Shown one piece after another: positions 7,706-17,940 of a stretch of DNA of 64,000 bases. Origin of the DNA: Phormidium willei BDU 130791 (GTDB lineage Bacteria; Cyanobacteriota; Cyanobacteriia; Cyanobacteriales; Geitlerinemataceae); contig LSZA01000004.1 in the NCBI GenBank assembly GCA_001637315.1, forward strand, positions 23,232 through 87,231. Reading direction: 5' to 3'. The notes below the pieces were generated by a model. It was not told where the DNA came from. It did not search any database and was given only the letters and a program-made list of their open reading frames with translations. Both the position numbers and the translations under genes were made by a program. Numbering within the stretch: the first letter of the stretch is position 1; each line of letters opens with the position of its first letter.

Positions 7706-10327
7706 ATGAAAATTCTCAAGATTCTTACCTTACGCGGACCCAACTACTGGAGTATTCGCCGCCAAAAGTTAATTGTGATGCGCCTAGACCTCGAGGATCT
7801 AGCTGAGCGAACGACGGACACCCTCTCTGGATTTTACGAAGCCCTCAGCGAGCTGTTGCCGAGTATTGAGGAGCATTTCTGTTCCCCAGGTCATCGGGGT
7901 GGCTTCCTGAAACGGGTCAAAGAGGGAACCTTGCTGGGTCATGTGATTGAACATGTGGCCCTAGAACTGCAAACTCTGGCCGGGATGGAAGTGGGCTTTG
8001 GTCGCGCGCGCTCGACGGCGACTCCTGGGGTCTACAATGTGGTCTTTGAGTACAAAGATGAGCGGGCGGGTCGTTATGCGGCGCGGGCAGCGGTGCGGCT
8101 GTGTAGCAGTATTGTGGATACGGGCCGCTATCCCCTCGCGGAGTTGGAACAGGATTTAACGGATTTACAAGATCTGCGGGATGAGGCGGCTTTGGGACCG
8201 AGTACGGAAGCACTGATTAAGGAAGCCGATTATCGCTATATTCCCTGGGCGCAACTGAGTGCGAGGGCGATGATTCGCTTCGGGACTGGGGTGCATCAGA
8301 AACGGGTTCAGGCGACGCTGACCGATAACAGTGGCATCCTGGGGGTGGAACTGGCCTGTGATAAGGAAGGAACCAAAACTATTTTGGCCGATGCGGGGAT
8401 TCCGGTTCCTCGGGGAACGGTGATTCATTATCTCGATGAACTCGAAGATGCGATCGCCGATGTGGGAGGCTATCCTGTGGTCATCAAACCCCTCGATGGT
8501 AACCATGGCCGGGGCATTGCTATCAATATCCGCAGTTGGCAAGAAGCCGAAGCCTCCTATGATGCGGCGAGTGAAGAGTCGAAGACGCGATCGGTGATTG
8601 TGGAGCGCTATTATGAAGGCCAAGACCACCGAGTGCTGGTGATTGACGGTAAGTTGGTGGCCGTGGCCGAGCGCATCCCGGCCCATGTGGTGGGAGATGG
8701 TAAGTCAACCATTGCGGAGTTAGTCGATGATGTGAACCGAGATCCCCGCCGGGGTGATGGTCATGACAACATCTTGACGCGGCTGAAGTTGGATAATACC
8801 AGTTTGCAATGGTTGGACCGCCAAAATCTCGATGCCCATAGTATCCCCGATAAGGGCGAGGTCTGTTATCTGCGAGCGACGGCAAACCTCAGTACTGGGG
8901 GGATTGCCATCGATCGCACTGATGAGATTCACCCAGAAAACCGCTGGATTGCTGAACGGGTGGCCAAGATTATTGGCTTGGATATTATCGGCATGGATGT
9001 GGTCACCTCGGATATTTCCCGGCCGCTGCGGGAGACGGATGGGGTGATTGTGGAAGTCAACGCGGCGCCAGGGTTCCGGATGCACGTGAGTCCGAGTGAA
9101 GGTAAACCTCGCAATGTGGCGAAACCGGTGTTGGATATGCTGTTTCCACCGGGAACGCCCCACAGTGTGCCGATTATCTCGATTACGGGGACGAATGGCA
9201 AGACCACCACGACGCGCTTGATTGCTCATATTTGTAAGCAAACGGGCCAGGTGGTGGGGTATACCACGACTGATGGGACTTATATTGGTGACTTTTTAGC
9301 TGAGGCTGGCGATAATACGGGTCCCCAAAGTGCGGGCCTGATTTTGGGAGACCCCACTGTGGAGATGGCGGTGCTGGAAACGGCTCGCGGTGGGATTTTG
9401 CGCTCTGGGTTGGCGTTTGAGGAAGCCAATGTGGGGGTGGTGTTGAATGTGGCGGCGGACCATTTGGGTATTGGCGATATTGATACGATTGAGCAGATGG
9501 CCAGTGTGAAAGCGGTGGTGGCGGAGGCGGTTCACCCCGATGGCTATGCGGTTCTCAATGCTGATGATGAGTTGGTGTCGGGGATGGCTAAGAAGTTGCG
9601 ATCGCATATCGCTTATTTCTCGATGAATCCCGATAATGAGATTGTGCGGGAGCATGTGGAGAACGGCGGTAAGGCGGCGGTGTATCAGGATGGCTATTTG
9701 ACGGTTCTCGATGGCGGTTCGATGGTGCGGATTGCTAAAGCCGATGAGGTGCCGCTGACGCTGAAGGGAATGGCCCCGTTTATGATTGCCAATGCCTTGG
9801 CCGCTTGTATTGCGACCTATGTGCAAGGGGTTGAGTTGGAGGCGATTCGCGCTGGGTTAGCTACCTTTAAGGCCTCGGTGGACCAAACGCCGGGACGGAT
9901 GAATCTCTTTGATTTGGGTGAGTTTCACGCTTTGGTGGATTATGCGCACAATGCGGCCAGTTATGAGGCGTTGGGCGGGTTTGTCCGCAATTGGCCGGGG
10001 TCCTGTATTGGCGTGATTGGGGGACCCGGCGATCGCCGTGATGAGGATTTCCTGGAGTTGGGCCGTCTCTCAGCGGAGATTTTCGACCAAATCATTGTTA
10101 AGGAGGATGATGATACTCGGGGACGACCTCGGGGAGATGCGGCGGATTGGATTTGCAAGGGCATTGAGGAAGTGAACCCGGATGTTCGTTATGAGTCGAT
10201 TCTCAGTGAGGAGAAGGCGATTAACATTGCTCTGGATGAGGCGCCGAAGGATAGTTTGGTGGTGATTCTGCCCGAAAGTGTCAGTCGCGCGATTCGTTTG
10301 ATTAAAGACCGCAATCCCGTTGAGTAG
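7706..10327 (+). CDS. cphA: cyanophycin synthetase
   Basis: 873 residues, full family length. CphA polymerises aspartate and arginine into cyanophycin using ATP. The order is typical: a cyanophycin-specific N-domain (about 1-160, starting MKILKILTLRGPNYWSI), an ATP-grasp domain (about 200-480, with YPVVIKPLDGNHGRG and later VEVNAAPGFRMHV) that activates the chain end for Asp addition, and a Mur-ligase-like C-terminal domain with the P-loop GTNGKTTTT at 495-503 for Arg addition. All key motifs look intact. The degrading enzyme cyanophycinase (cphB), often next to cphA, is not in the window. A strong intrinsic terminator follows, so it appears to be transcribed alone. Confidence 0.97.
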   Translation: MKILKILTLRGPNYWSIRRQKLIVMRLDLEDLAERTTDTLSGFYEALSELLPSIEEHFCSPGHRGGFLKRVKEGTLLGHVIEHVALELQTLAGMEVGFGRARSTATPGVYNVVFEYKDERAGRYAARAAVRLCSSIVDTGRYPLAELEQDLTDLQDLRDEAALGPSTEALIKEADYRYIPWAQLSARAMIRFGTGVHQKRVQATLTDNSGILGVELACDKEGTKTILADAGIPVPRGTVIHYLDELEDAIADVGGYPVVIKPLDGNHGRGIAINIRSWQEAEASYDAASEESKTRSVIVERYYEGQDHRVLVIDGKLVAVAERIPAHVVGDGKSTIAELVDDVNRDPRRGDGHDNILTRLKLDNTSLQWLDRQNLDAHSIPDKGEVCYLRATANLSTGGIAIDRTDEIHPENRWIAERVAKIIGLDIIGMDVVTSDISRPLRETDGVIVEVNAAPGFRMHVSPSEGKPRNVAKPVLDMLFPPGTPHSVPIISITGTNGKTTTTRLIAHICKQTGQVVGYTTTDGTYIGDFLAEAGDNTGPQSAGLILGDPTVEMAVLETARGGILRSGLAFEEANVGVVLNVAADHLGIGDIDTIEQMASVKAVVAEAVHPDGYAVLNADDELVSGMAKKLRSHIAYFSMNPDNEIVREHVENGGKAAVYQDGYLTVLDGGSMVRIAKADEVPLTLKGMAPFMIANALAACIATYVQGVELEAIRAGLATFKASVDQTPGRMNLFDLGEFHALVDYAHNAASYEALGGFVRNWPGSCIGVIGGPGDRRDEDFLELGRLSAEIFDQIIVKEDDDTRGRPRGDAADWICKGIEEVNPDVRYESILSEEKAINIALDEAPKDSLVVILPESVSRAIRLIKDRNPVE

Positions 10328-10351
10328 CGGCAATCTCTTTTGGCGCTTTTG

Positions 10352-10380
10352 ACTGGGGGTGTGATGCCCCCAGTTTTTGT
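10352..10380 (+). terminator. rho-independent terminator of cphA
   Basis: ACTGGGGG / CCCCCAGT form an 8-bp stem with a 7-base loop, followed by TTTTT, 25 bases past the cphA stop codon. Textbook intrinsic terminator. Confidence 0.85.
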
Positions 10381-10431
10381 TTCTGATTTCTGTACGGTAA
10401 TCGAAAATAAAATTGCGCTGCTTAGATGTTT

Positions 10432-10465
10432 GGCTTTGCGCGGCCCGCACCGGGGCCGCGAAGCC
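10432..10465. repeat. GC-rich imperfect palindrome
   Basis: GGCTTTGCGCGGCCC and its near-inverse GGGGCCGCGAAGCC face each other across a 4-6 base loop. It stands out from the AT-rich surroundings and lies between two terminators of convergent genes. Only one copy was noticed here; it may belong to a dispersed palindrome family. Confidence 0.5.
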
Positions 10466-10596
10466 TTGCCAACCTCAATCAAAATTTTGGTGCGCTTTGT
10501 ATTGAGGGGTGAAGCTTTATTTATAGTTTTACTATAGCAAAACGAAGTTTTCATGTCAAGGGAAATCTGGAAAATGCTAGGGCTGGGGAGGGAGGC

Positions 10597-10623
10597 CAAA
10601 AAAAACACCCCAATCGGGGTGTT
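10597..10623 (-). terminator. rho-independent terminator of the RTX gene
   Basis: Read on the minus strand: AACACCCC-GATT-GGGGTGTT, then a run of eight T. It lies about 40 bases beyond the stop codon of the RTX protein gene. Confidence 0.9.
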
Positions 10624-10663
10624 GAGATGACGTTGAAGTTTGAGGATGCAGCCAGAGAGATTT

Positions 10664-12355
10664 TTAGAGGATCTCGACTTGTGCGGTGGGGATAATCCCG
10701 AGGCCGTCTCCTGAGAGAGCAACCTGCATGACGCTGCTTCCTTGACCATCGAAGAATGCCGGAACCTGGAAGGTCTTCTCAGTCTCACCGATGCCGAATT
10801 CGATAGGTTTATTTTCTAAAATTAGAAAATCGCCTTGGCCTGCACCTGATCCTAAGTTGTTGATGTCCGTGACACCAACTGCGGAGCCAGTGCTTCCAAA
10901 AGGACTGGTGCTTACATTCACACTGGCAGCCACATTGGCATTGGAATCGGGGCGGAAGATTTTGAACTGGATGAAGTCGGGAGCGCCGGGAACAAAAATT
11001 GCAGCCCCCTCATTTCCTGTTGGAGTACTACCAATCTCCTTGAGGTTTTGACTAAAGGTGAAGCCACCACCGGGAGCAGCGGTAGCAGAACCACGCTGGA
11101 TGAGGAAGTTAGCATTGTCCACAACAATGTTATCTTGCCGGAGTTGTAAGGAGAAGAAGCGATCGCCTCCTTCAACAGCATCCGTTCCCAAGACTTCATT
11201 AATGAGATTGATATCGAAGGACACCGTTCCCTCGCCATCAGCAAAGCTAACGACTCGTTGTCCATTCAATAACTCCACATCAGAACCGGGACCCTGAAAA
11301 TCAACGCCTTCCTGGGCCGTCGCCGGGATTTTATTGAACAAGAGGTTGTCTTCCCCAGTGGTGCCACTGCGTTTGACGAAGATGCTGCGGGGGATTAACT
11401 CGCCGGCGGTGCTTCCTCCCTCTTGTTGATTGAACTCGTAGAGATTGACGAGTTCACCGTTTTCATCCACAAACTCGAAGGTTCGCGGCGGTTCAGGGTC
11501 AGCGATATCACTGGAGAAGTCCGTTGCATCGAGGTCAGAGACCCCTTCAACGACCGCGAGGAACTGGTTAGTAACACTATCCTTGATGATGGAATTCTCA
11601 CCATCAACCTCAATGTTGACATCAGCAAAGGGGAGGCCATCAAGCATCAGCTTATCCTGACCGCGCACGAAGTTCTGAATGCGATCGGCATCGGAGAGGT
11701 TTACGCCGCCGGTGGTGAGATCCGCACTGCGGCGGGACATGGCAAAGGTATCTTGCCCTTCACCACCCACGAGAACATCAGCCCCTAAATCTCCAGAGAG
11801 GAAGTTGCTACCGGCACCGGCGAACAGGGTATCGTCCCCAGCCCCGCCATAGACTGTGTTATTGCCGTCTCCGGTACGAATGACATCATTACCTTGGTTG
11901 CCGAAGAGGGCATTATTGCCATTTCCGGCTTCGAGGGTGTCATTGCCATCTCCCCCAGCGAGGGTGTTGTCGCCGGCACCTCCGTCGAGGTAGTCGTCCC
12001 CTTCTCCTCCGACCATGAAGTCGTTACCACTACCGCCGAAAACGCTGTCGTTGCCGAAATCGCCCGAGAGATAGTTGTTGCCTGAATCGGCCCGGATGAC
12101 GTCATTGCCTTGACCGCCATAGAGACTATCATCGCCGGCACCAGCTTCGAGGGTGTCTTCCCCTTGGTTGCCGAATAACATATCTCGGCCAGAACGGCCG
12201 ACAATGCTATCGTTGCCATCGCTACCAGCTATGACGTTATCACCGCCAACGCCATCAATAATGTCATCACCAGACAGATCAGGGAGGGGTTCACCCTGAA
12301 TATTTCCGCCGGGAATAATCAAATCTGCAATTAATGTGCCAATAATATTAGCCAT
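10664..12355 (-). CDS. RTX (haemolysin-type) calcium-binding protein with Calx-beta-like C-terminus
   Basis: 563 residues from the ATG at 12355, chosen because GGAGG sits six bases upstream (an ATG four codons earlier lacks this). Residues about 30-210 are tandem GGxGxDxLx nonapeptides (for example GGQGNDVIR, GGSGNDFMV, GGAGDDTLF), which form a calcium-binding parallel beta-roll. A linker then reads DRIQNFVRGQDKLML, common after RTX blocks. The C-terminal half (about 300-560) has beta-rich Calx-beta-like features (EDNLLFNKIPATAQEGVDF; VSFADGEGTVSF). There is no N-terminal signal peptide, consistent with type I secretion, but no transporter genes adjoin. Likely an exported surface or sheath protein; function inferred only. 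A strong terminator follows. Confidence 0.85.
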   Translation of the reverse strand: MANIIGTLIADLIIPGGNIQGEPLPDLSGDDIIDGVGGDNVIAGSDGNDSIVGRSGRDMLFGNQGEDTLEAGAGDDSLYGGQGNDVIRADSGNNYLSGDFGNDSVFGGSGNDFMVGGEGDDYLDGGAGDNTLAGGDGNDTLEAGNGNNALFGNQGNDVIRTGDGNNTVYGGAGDDTLFAGAGSNFLSGDLGADVLVGGEGQDTFAMSRRSADLTTGGVNLSDADRIQNFVRGQDKLMLDGLPFADVNIEVDGENSIIKDSVTNQFLAVVEGVSDLDATDFSSDIADPEPPRTFEFVDENGELVNLYEFNQQEGGSTAGELIPRSIFVKRSGTTGEDNLLFNKIPATAQEGVDFQGPGSDVELLNGQRVVSFADGEGTVSFDINLINEVLGTDAVEGGDRFFSLQLRQDNIVVDNANFLIQRGSATAAPGGGFTFSQNLKEIGSTPTGNEGAAIFVPGAPDFIQFKIFRPDSNANVAASVNVSTSPFGSTGSAVGVTDINNLGSGAGQGDFLILENKPIEFGIGETEKTFQVPAFFDGQGSSVMQVALSGDGLGIIPTAQVEIL

Positions 12356-12524
12356 GTTGTCCTCCACAGGTTACACAAGGTTCTAGGTAGAAACACCCGT
12401 GGATTATTTGTTTTTTGGCTTGATGCACGTCAACGTTTTTAGTTTAACGGATTTTCATCTAAATAGACGAATTGTTTTTGAAAATTGTTGCATTGGCTGC
12501 TTTTTTGTCTGCGATGACGTTGAG

Positions 12525-14558
12525 TTACATGGCTGTTGCTTGCAGCATACTGTTTTGAATTTGAAAGGCTTTGCCTAAACTGGCAACAGCTTCTTGATGT
12601 TGGTTCAACAAAGACAATAACTGACCCCGATTGTACCAAGCCTCAGATTGTTCAGGTTTGAGCTTAATCGCCCGTTCATAGGCATTGAGGGCTTCTTCAT
12701 GACGCTCAAGTTTCTGTAAGGTTGTACCACTGGCATACCAGGCTTCATAGGACTGGGGTTGCAGTTCAATGGCAGCATCGAAACAGTCTAGGGCTTCAGA
12801 GTAGCGTTCGAGTTTTTCGAGTAAAATGCCCTGGTTGTACCACGATTCTAGGTGATCACGCTTGAGTTGTGTAACTTTTTGGTACGAGGCGATCGCCTGA
12901 TCATACTCATCAATTTTTACAAGAATCGCAGCTTTATTATACCATACTTCATAGCGATCAGGGTTAATTTTACTCGCTTTTTCATAAGCGGCAATTGCAT
13001 CGGCATAGCGTTTCAGGTTACTGAGAACATTGCCCAAGTTGTACCAAGCCTCAAACTTATTGGGTTGCAACTTAACCGCCTGTCGATAAGAGGCGATCGC
13101 CTCATTAAAATGCTGCATCCGATTGAGAATTGCACCGCGATTATGCCAAATTTCGGCACTTTTGGGCTGAATCTCCAAAGCGCGATCGTAGTTTTTCAAG
13201 GCTTCATCTAACCGTTGCAGCTTGGTGAGCGTATTGCCCCGGTTGTACCAGGCTTCGTACTTGTCTGGGTTCAATTCTAAGGTGCGATCATAACTGTCAA
13301 TAGCCTCAGAATAGCGTTGTAGGCGGCCTAACGTATTTCCCCGGCCAAACCAGGCTTCCACGAGGCGATCGCGGCCCCCAGACTCCTGAGAATCCTGATG
13401 TTCAATAGCATTATCAAAACTGACAACCGCATTGGCATAGCGGCCCGTGCGATAGAGTAAAGTCCCATGACGTAACCAAACATCAGCATCCTGGGAGTCT
13501 AGGGCGATGGCCCGTTCATAGGCGGCGATCGCATCAGTCCATTGTTGCGTTTTCAGGAGTGCTTCGGCGTACTCCAGCCATCCCTGACGATGATCCGGTT
13601 GACGACTCACAAGGGCTTCATAATACACCAACCGTTCCTGAACCGAGGCCCCATCGGGGAGAGATAAGGGTTTTTCAGGCTGGGTGGGGGCTTCCTTCGG
13701 CGGTGGGGGTGTTTCCTTCGTTGAGGCCGTTGAAGCCGTTGACACCGGAGTGTTCCTTGGCGGTTCAGGATTCGCCACCGCTTGAGGGGCCGCGATAGGT
13801 AAGGTTCGGTTAGCTTCCTGAATCGCTTGAATCGCCGCCAGTCGTTGAGACACCCGATCAATTTTTTGCCGTAACTCCGGCTTCATGGACTGCAAAATCG
13901 CCCGAGGACTAATTTTGTTAATTTCTTTAAGTTTCGTGTCCTTAGCGTCGTAAGCCTCCAACACCGCCACCTGCAACTGATGCAAACATTCATTGCGGAT
14001 GCGTTCGACGTGATGCAATTGATCCATCTGTACCTCAATCTCTTGCGTCAAGCCATCGACTTGCGATCGCGCCTGGTGATGGGCCTCAATCATCTGCCGT
14101 TCGAGATCCTCCAACAAACGATTGGCCTTCTGACTCGACGCATCCAACTGGCCCTGCAAATCCCCCAACTGAGTTAACCGTTGGCGAACATCAGCCACCA
14201 ACCGTTCCAAAATGCGATGGCGAATCACCGCAAACGTGGCCAACGTCGCCAGAGGAGACAAGGCCAACGTCATCAACAGGGCCTGATACAGCGTCACATA
14301 TTGACCCAAAAGATTCGTTTGGGCCGGATTATCCACCCCGGAGACATCGGCCATCATAAATTGTGGCTGATGCTGAGATTCTGGGTGACTCATCTCAGGA
14401 ACGGCCATAGCCACCTCCGGGGCCAGATTCGAGTCAGCCGAGGTTTCTAAAGATGAATTCTCCAGAGAGGGCAGCATCGGTAACACCGAGGGTTCGAGAC
14501 TGCCCTCTGGCGCCAATAAGGCTGCAAGTGCGAGTAAAGTGTGAGTCCCCATAATCAC
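12525..14558 (-). CDS. membrane-anchored coiled-coil TPR protein
   Basis: 677 residues. The N-terminal 30 residues are hydrophobic and signal-like; a second hydrophobic stretch (about 85-110, VTLYQALLMTLALSPLATLATF) is a membrane helix. A coiled coil follows (about 115-200), then a Pro/Thr-rich linker (about 255-300). From about 305 to the end there are ten or so TPR units of the A-W-Y-N-R-G type. The repeats face a single compartment and probably scaffold protein-protein contacts. An ATG at 14552 is an alternative start. Partner unknown; it lies between an RTX protein and a TPR glycosyltransferase on the same strand, with gaps of 170 and 65 bases. Confidence 0.85.
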   Translation of the reverse strand: MIMGTHTLLALAALLAPEGSLEPSVLPMLPSLENSSLETSADSNLAPEVAMAVPEMSHPESQHQPQFMMADVSGVDNPAQTNLLGQYVTLYQALLMTLALSPLATLATFAVIRHRILERLVADVRQRLTQLGDLQGQLDASSQKANRLLEDLERQMIEAHHQARSQVDGLTQEIEVQMDQLHHVERIRNECLHQLQVAVLEAYDAKDTKLKEINKISPRAILQSMKPELRQKIDRVSQRLAAIQAIQEANRTLPIAAPQAVANPEPPRNTPVSTASTASTKETPPPPKEAPTQPEKPLSLPDGASVQERLVYYEALVSRQPDHRQGWLEYAEALLKTQQWTDAIAAYERAIALDSQDADVWLRHGTLLYRTGRYANAVVSFDNAIEHQDSQESGGRDRLVEAWFGRGNTLGRLQRYSEAIDSYDRTLELNPDKYEAWYNRGNTLTKLQRLDEALKNYDRALEIQPKSAEIWHNRGAILNRMQHFNEAIASYRQAVKLQPNKFEAWYNLGNVLSNLKRYADAIAAYEKASKINPDRYEVWYNKAAILVKIDEYDQAIASYQKVTQLKRDHLESWYNQGILLEKLERYSEALDCFDAAIELQPQSYEAWYASGTTLQKLERHEEALNAYERAIKLKPEQSEAWYNRGQLLSLLNQHQEAVASLGKAFQIQNSMLQATAM

Positions 14559-14622
14559 CAGTCATCATGCCAAAGGTATCCCTTATCCTTACAAGATTGG
14601 TGGCGATTATCCGGAGATAGGC

Positions 14623-17600
14623 TTATCCCGCCGCCCGTTGGGCCACTAACTCTTTGAAGATGCCATACATATCCGTGGCGAACTTCTCGGGGTTCCAGAG
14701 AGGGGCGAGGCTGTGAGGCTGTTTACCCTGTTCGAGTTGCGATCGCATCTGCTGACGAACCGCCTCATCCCGGCCCATACGCACGCCCCAATCAATATAC
14801 TCATCCCAAGTCCAAGCCACGCCTAAATCCGTCCCAGCAGCTTTCATCAGCGAGTAGGCCTGACGGCCAAACGACTGTTGCGACACCAGGGCTACCACCG
14901 GCATATTAAACCACAGGGCCTCAACAACGTGCGTCGCCCCACTATAGGGATAAGAGTCGATCAAAACATCGGCAAACTGATAAATCAGGCGATGTTCCTC
15001 TTCCGTCTGCGTGCGAGGGAGAACCCGGATACGATTGGTGCGCACCCCCTGACGGCGACATTCGGTTTTATAAATCTCTTCAATGGCCAACAAATCCCCC
15101 ACCCGGCCTTTATAGAAGAGAAGACTGTCGGGAACCTGGGCCAGAATCTTAATTTGGGCTTCGACTAACTCCGGACAGAACTTATTCCCCGTAGCCACAC
15201 AGAGGAACGCCACCTGATTCGGGGCGACGCGCATCGAACGCCGCAACACCTCACGATTCACGGCTTTAATGGGAAGTCCAGCGGTGGCGGCGAAGGAGTC
15301 GGGAAGGCGAACCACCTGTTCGAGGTAATGTTCCTCAACGCCGGCCGGGTGGGTTTGCCAATCGCCGAGATAATAGTTCTTCGAGGTAATATAGGGTGCG
15401 TCAAAGCCTAGCCAGGTGAGACAAACATGGGCCGGACTGCTATAAAAGACTTCGGTATTGGGCATCACCGTCACCGAGTCCATATCCACCAAGACATCGA
15501 GGTTATCCTGGGCAATTTCTTGCAAAATCAGTTTCGCCTGGGCACCTTGAGGGCGGCTAAACTTCTCGGCGGCTTTCTCGAAGCGTTCGGTGAGTTCGTC
15601 GCGGCCCATATCGCCGGTGACGTAGAGAAAAATATGGGGGGTAATCTTGCTGAGGGCTTCGATGATATCGACGCTTAGCCAACCGACGGAGTGACGGCGA
15701 AAATGTTTGGAGAGGAAGCCAATCCGTAGGGGATGGCCGGGATTGGAACGAGGACGAATGGGAATTTCGGCGTGTTTTTCGCCGTTGGCTTTGGCTTCGA
15801 GGTATTTGAGATAGAGGTGGGCGAGGGTTTTGGAGAGTTTGGCGTTTTTAGCCACGTCGTCACGGACGTGGGGCATATCAAAGGCCAGGTTGAGGTAGAT
15901 GCGTACCACCTCGTTGTAGGTGAGGGGATATTGCTGAATGGCGTCGTAGATGAGGGGTTCGACTTCGTTGAATTTGGCGATCGCCACGTCACTCACCCCG
16001 GAGTTCAGGTGAGATTTCATGGCCGCCAACAGGGCCATAATATAGTCTTTTCCGCTGACGTTTTCGCAGAATTTCAGGGACACGGCCCGAGCTGCGGCTT
16101 GATTTTTGGTATTATAAATCTCACACAGCGCCCAATAGGATTCGGTTAAATCTGGCTGAAGTTCAACGGCTTTATGGAAGAGTTTAACGGCTTCTTCTTT
16201 TTTACCTTTGGCGTAGTATTTGCCCCCCAAATGTTGATAGGAAATCCCGCCGCCAAATTTCGGGTCAAGTTCTAAGGCCCGTTGCCAACATTGGATGGTT
16301 TCGTCAACTTTACCCATTCGTTCATAGACTTTACCGAGGTTCCAATGAATTCCCGGCAATTCTTGGTTATAAGAAAGGGCTTTTTGATAGAGTTCTAAGG
16401 CTTGCTGGTTTTGGTTTTGGAAGAAGTAAATACTGGCGACGTTGGAGTAGACTTCGGCGAAGTCCGGTTTGATGGCGATCGCCCGTTGATAAGCATTCAT
16501 GGCCGCCGCACCATTTTTCTGCCCTAATAAGCCATTCCCCAGGGCTTTATAGGCTTCAGCATAGTCGGGTTTTCCTTGAACCGCTTTCCGTGCCGAATCA
16601 ATGGCTTTCGCAAAGTTTTTCTCCTCTAAATACATCTCCGCTAAGGTAAGATGTACTTCGGGAAATTCGGGATAAAGGGCTAGGGCTTGTTCATAGTAGC
16701 GTTGAGCGGTTTGCAGTCGTCCGGTATGTTCTTTAATAAAGTTACCGGCTTGAAAATCTAGGGCGGCAACCTCTTGATATTCTTCTAAGTGATAATGCCA
16801 TTGGGCGCATTCTTCGTAATAGCGCAAGAAATAGGTAATCACCTCATTGAGGTTATCCTGATACTCGCTATTGTCCGGGTCGAGTTCCAGGGCTTTTTTG
16901 AATTTCTCTACTGCCATTTGTGGCACACTATGCTGAATACAAGCTAAGCCAAAACTGTTGTAATATTCAGCATTTTGAGGCGCCAATTTAACGGCTTTTT
17001 CTAAGTCCACCATCGCCTGATAACTTTGGTGATGATGATAGGCAATATTCCCTAAATGGTAATGAGCAACTGCCGAGTTGGGGTCAATTTCTAGGAGTTT
17101 TTTATAGAGAAAAACGGCTTGGCGATAGTTGTCTTGCTCCCGAAAACATTGAGCTAACTTGAGCATTTCCTGGGTCCAAGTCTCCAGGTCTTTTCGCCGC
17201 AGATCTTCGAGGAGTAGATTGAGTTGTTTGCGGGGAGCCTCTAAATTGGGGTCAATCTCCACGGCCCGCCTATAGGCGGCGGCTGCGTCGCCAATTCGCC
17301 CTTGAGACTGATAGACGGCCCCGAGATTATGATGATAACTGGCGACATTGGGGTCAAGGGCGATCGCCCGTTCCAAGAGGGTTAACGCCTGATCATAGTT
17401 CTGTTGCTGATAGGCGAGGGTTCCCAAGCCTTGGCAAGCATCGGCTTGGTTGGCATCATACTCTAAGGCCCGTTCGTAGAGTTGTTGGGCCTGGCTGATT
17501 TTGCCGAGACGATGATAGGCTCGTGCGAGTTGGATGAGGTGATTGAGGGCGAGGGGGCGATCGCGATCGACACAATCGAGCCAAGCGCGGGTAAAATTCT

Positions 17601-17919
17601 CCTGAAGGGCGTTGCTGTCGGGATCTAACAGCAATCCCTGACGATAGTGGCCCAGACTTTGATCGAGGTTCCCCTGACCGCGATAGGCTAAGCCCAGGGT
17701 ATTGTAATAGGCGGCATTGCTATTCTCGAGGGCGATGGCCTGTTGAACTTGCTCAATGGCGCGATCGTACTGTTGTTGTTGATAGGCAATCATCCCTAAC
17801 CCATGTAAGGCCGCCGCCTCCTGGGGGGTCTCCGCTAAGACTTGCCGATATAATTGTTCTGCACGTTCGACCTCTCCCGTCCGGTGGGACGCGATCGCCG
17901 TCGCTATACTAACACTCAT
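14623..17919 (-). CDS. TPR protein with SPINDLY/OGT-type (GT41) glycosyltransferase domain
   Basis: 1098 residues. About residues 1-620 hold TPR units in two blocks. From about 690 the sequence becomes the SPINDLY/O-GlcNAc-transferase fold (GT41): HPLRIGFLSKHFRRHSVGW, then VHFVG-free SSPAHVCLTWLGFDAP, FLCVATGNKFCPELV, and the donor-binding C-lobe IDSYPYSGATHVVEALWFNMPVV. Members O-glycosylate proteins with GlcNAc or fucose in eukaryotes; bacterial and cyanobacterial copies are numerous and mostly uncharacterised. Cytoplasmic, with no signal peptide. It is followed downstream by the TPR scaffold gene and preceded by a GT4 glycosyltransferase, suggesting a surface-glycoconjugate or protein-glycosylation cluster. 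Three 11-base direct repeats lie just upstream. Confidence 0.88.
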   Translation of the reverse strand: MSVSIATAIASHRTGEVERAEQLYRQVLAETPQEAAALHGLGMIAYQQQQYDRAIEQVQQAIALENSNAAYYNTLGLAYRGQGNLDQSLGHYRQGLLLDPDSNALQENFTRAWLDCVDRDRPLALNHLIQLARAYHRLGKISQAQQLYERALEYDANQADACQGLGTLAYQQQNYDQALTLLERAIALDPNVASYHHNLGAVYQSQGRIGDAAAAYRRAVEIDPNLEAPRKQLNLLLEDLRRKDLETWTQEMLKLAQCFREQDNYRQAVFLYKKLLEIDPNSAVAHYHLGNIAYHHHQSYQAMVDLEKAVKLAPQNAEYYNSFGLACIQHSVPQMAVEKFKKALELDPDNSEYQDNLNEVITYFLRYYEECAQWHYHLEEYQEVAALDFQAGNFIKEHTGRLQTAQRYYEQALALYPEFPEVHLTLAEMYLEEKNFAKAIDSARKAVQGKPDYAEAYKALGNGLLGQKNGAAAMNAYQRAIAIKPDFAEVYSNVASIYFFQNQNQQALELYQKALSYNQELPGIHWNLGKVYERMGKVDETIQCWQRALELDPKFGGGISYQHLGGKYYAKGKKEEAVKLFHKAVELQPDLTESYWALCEIYNTKNQAAARAVSLKFCENVSGKDYIMALLAAMKSHLNSGVSDVAIAKFNEVEPLIYDAIQQYPLTYNEVVRIYLNLAFDMPHVRDDVAKNAKLSKTLAHLYLKYLEAKANGEKHAEIPIRPRSNPGHPLRIGFLSKHFRRHSVGWLSVDIIEALSKITPHIFLYVTGDMGRDELTERFEKAAEKFSRPQGAQAKLILQEIAQDNLDVLVDMDSVTVMPNTEVFYSSPAHVCLTWLGFDAPYITSKNYYLGDWQTHPAGVEEHYLEQVVRLPDSFAATAGLPIKAVNREVLRRSMRVAPNQVAFLCVATGNKFCPELVEAQIKILAQVPDSLLFYKGRVGDLLAIEEIYKTECRRQGVRTNRIRVLPRTQTEEEHRLIYQFADVLIDSYPYSGATHVVEALWFNMPVVALVSQQSFGRQAYSLMKAAGTDLGVAWTWDEYIDWGVRMGRDEAVRQQMRSQLEQGKQPHSLAPLWNPEKFATDMYGIFKELVAQRAAG

Positions 17920-17940
17920 CCCCTGTCTTCTTCCTCCTTT

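Larger units (their letters stand above)
10328..10663. other. intergenic region between convergent cphA and RTX genes
   Basis: 336 bases holding no convincing gene. It contains the cphA terminator, a GC-rich foldback at 10432-10465 and the RTX gene terminator. The open frames across it have no family resemblance and cross these hairpins, so I do not call them. Confidence 0.7.

Noticed and set aside
7428..7709. Open reading frame of 93 codons across the end of the UbiH-like gene
   Set aside because: It runs through the UbiH-like gene in another frame and into the cphA leader; no family resemblance and a hairpin inside.
11423..11788. Long open frame on the strand opposite the RTX gene
   Set aside because: Antisense shadow of repetitive RTX coding sequence; the RTX frame has clear nonapeptide repeats and a ribosome-binding site.
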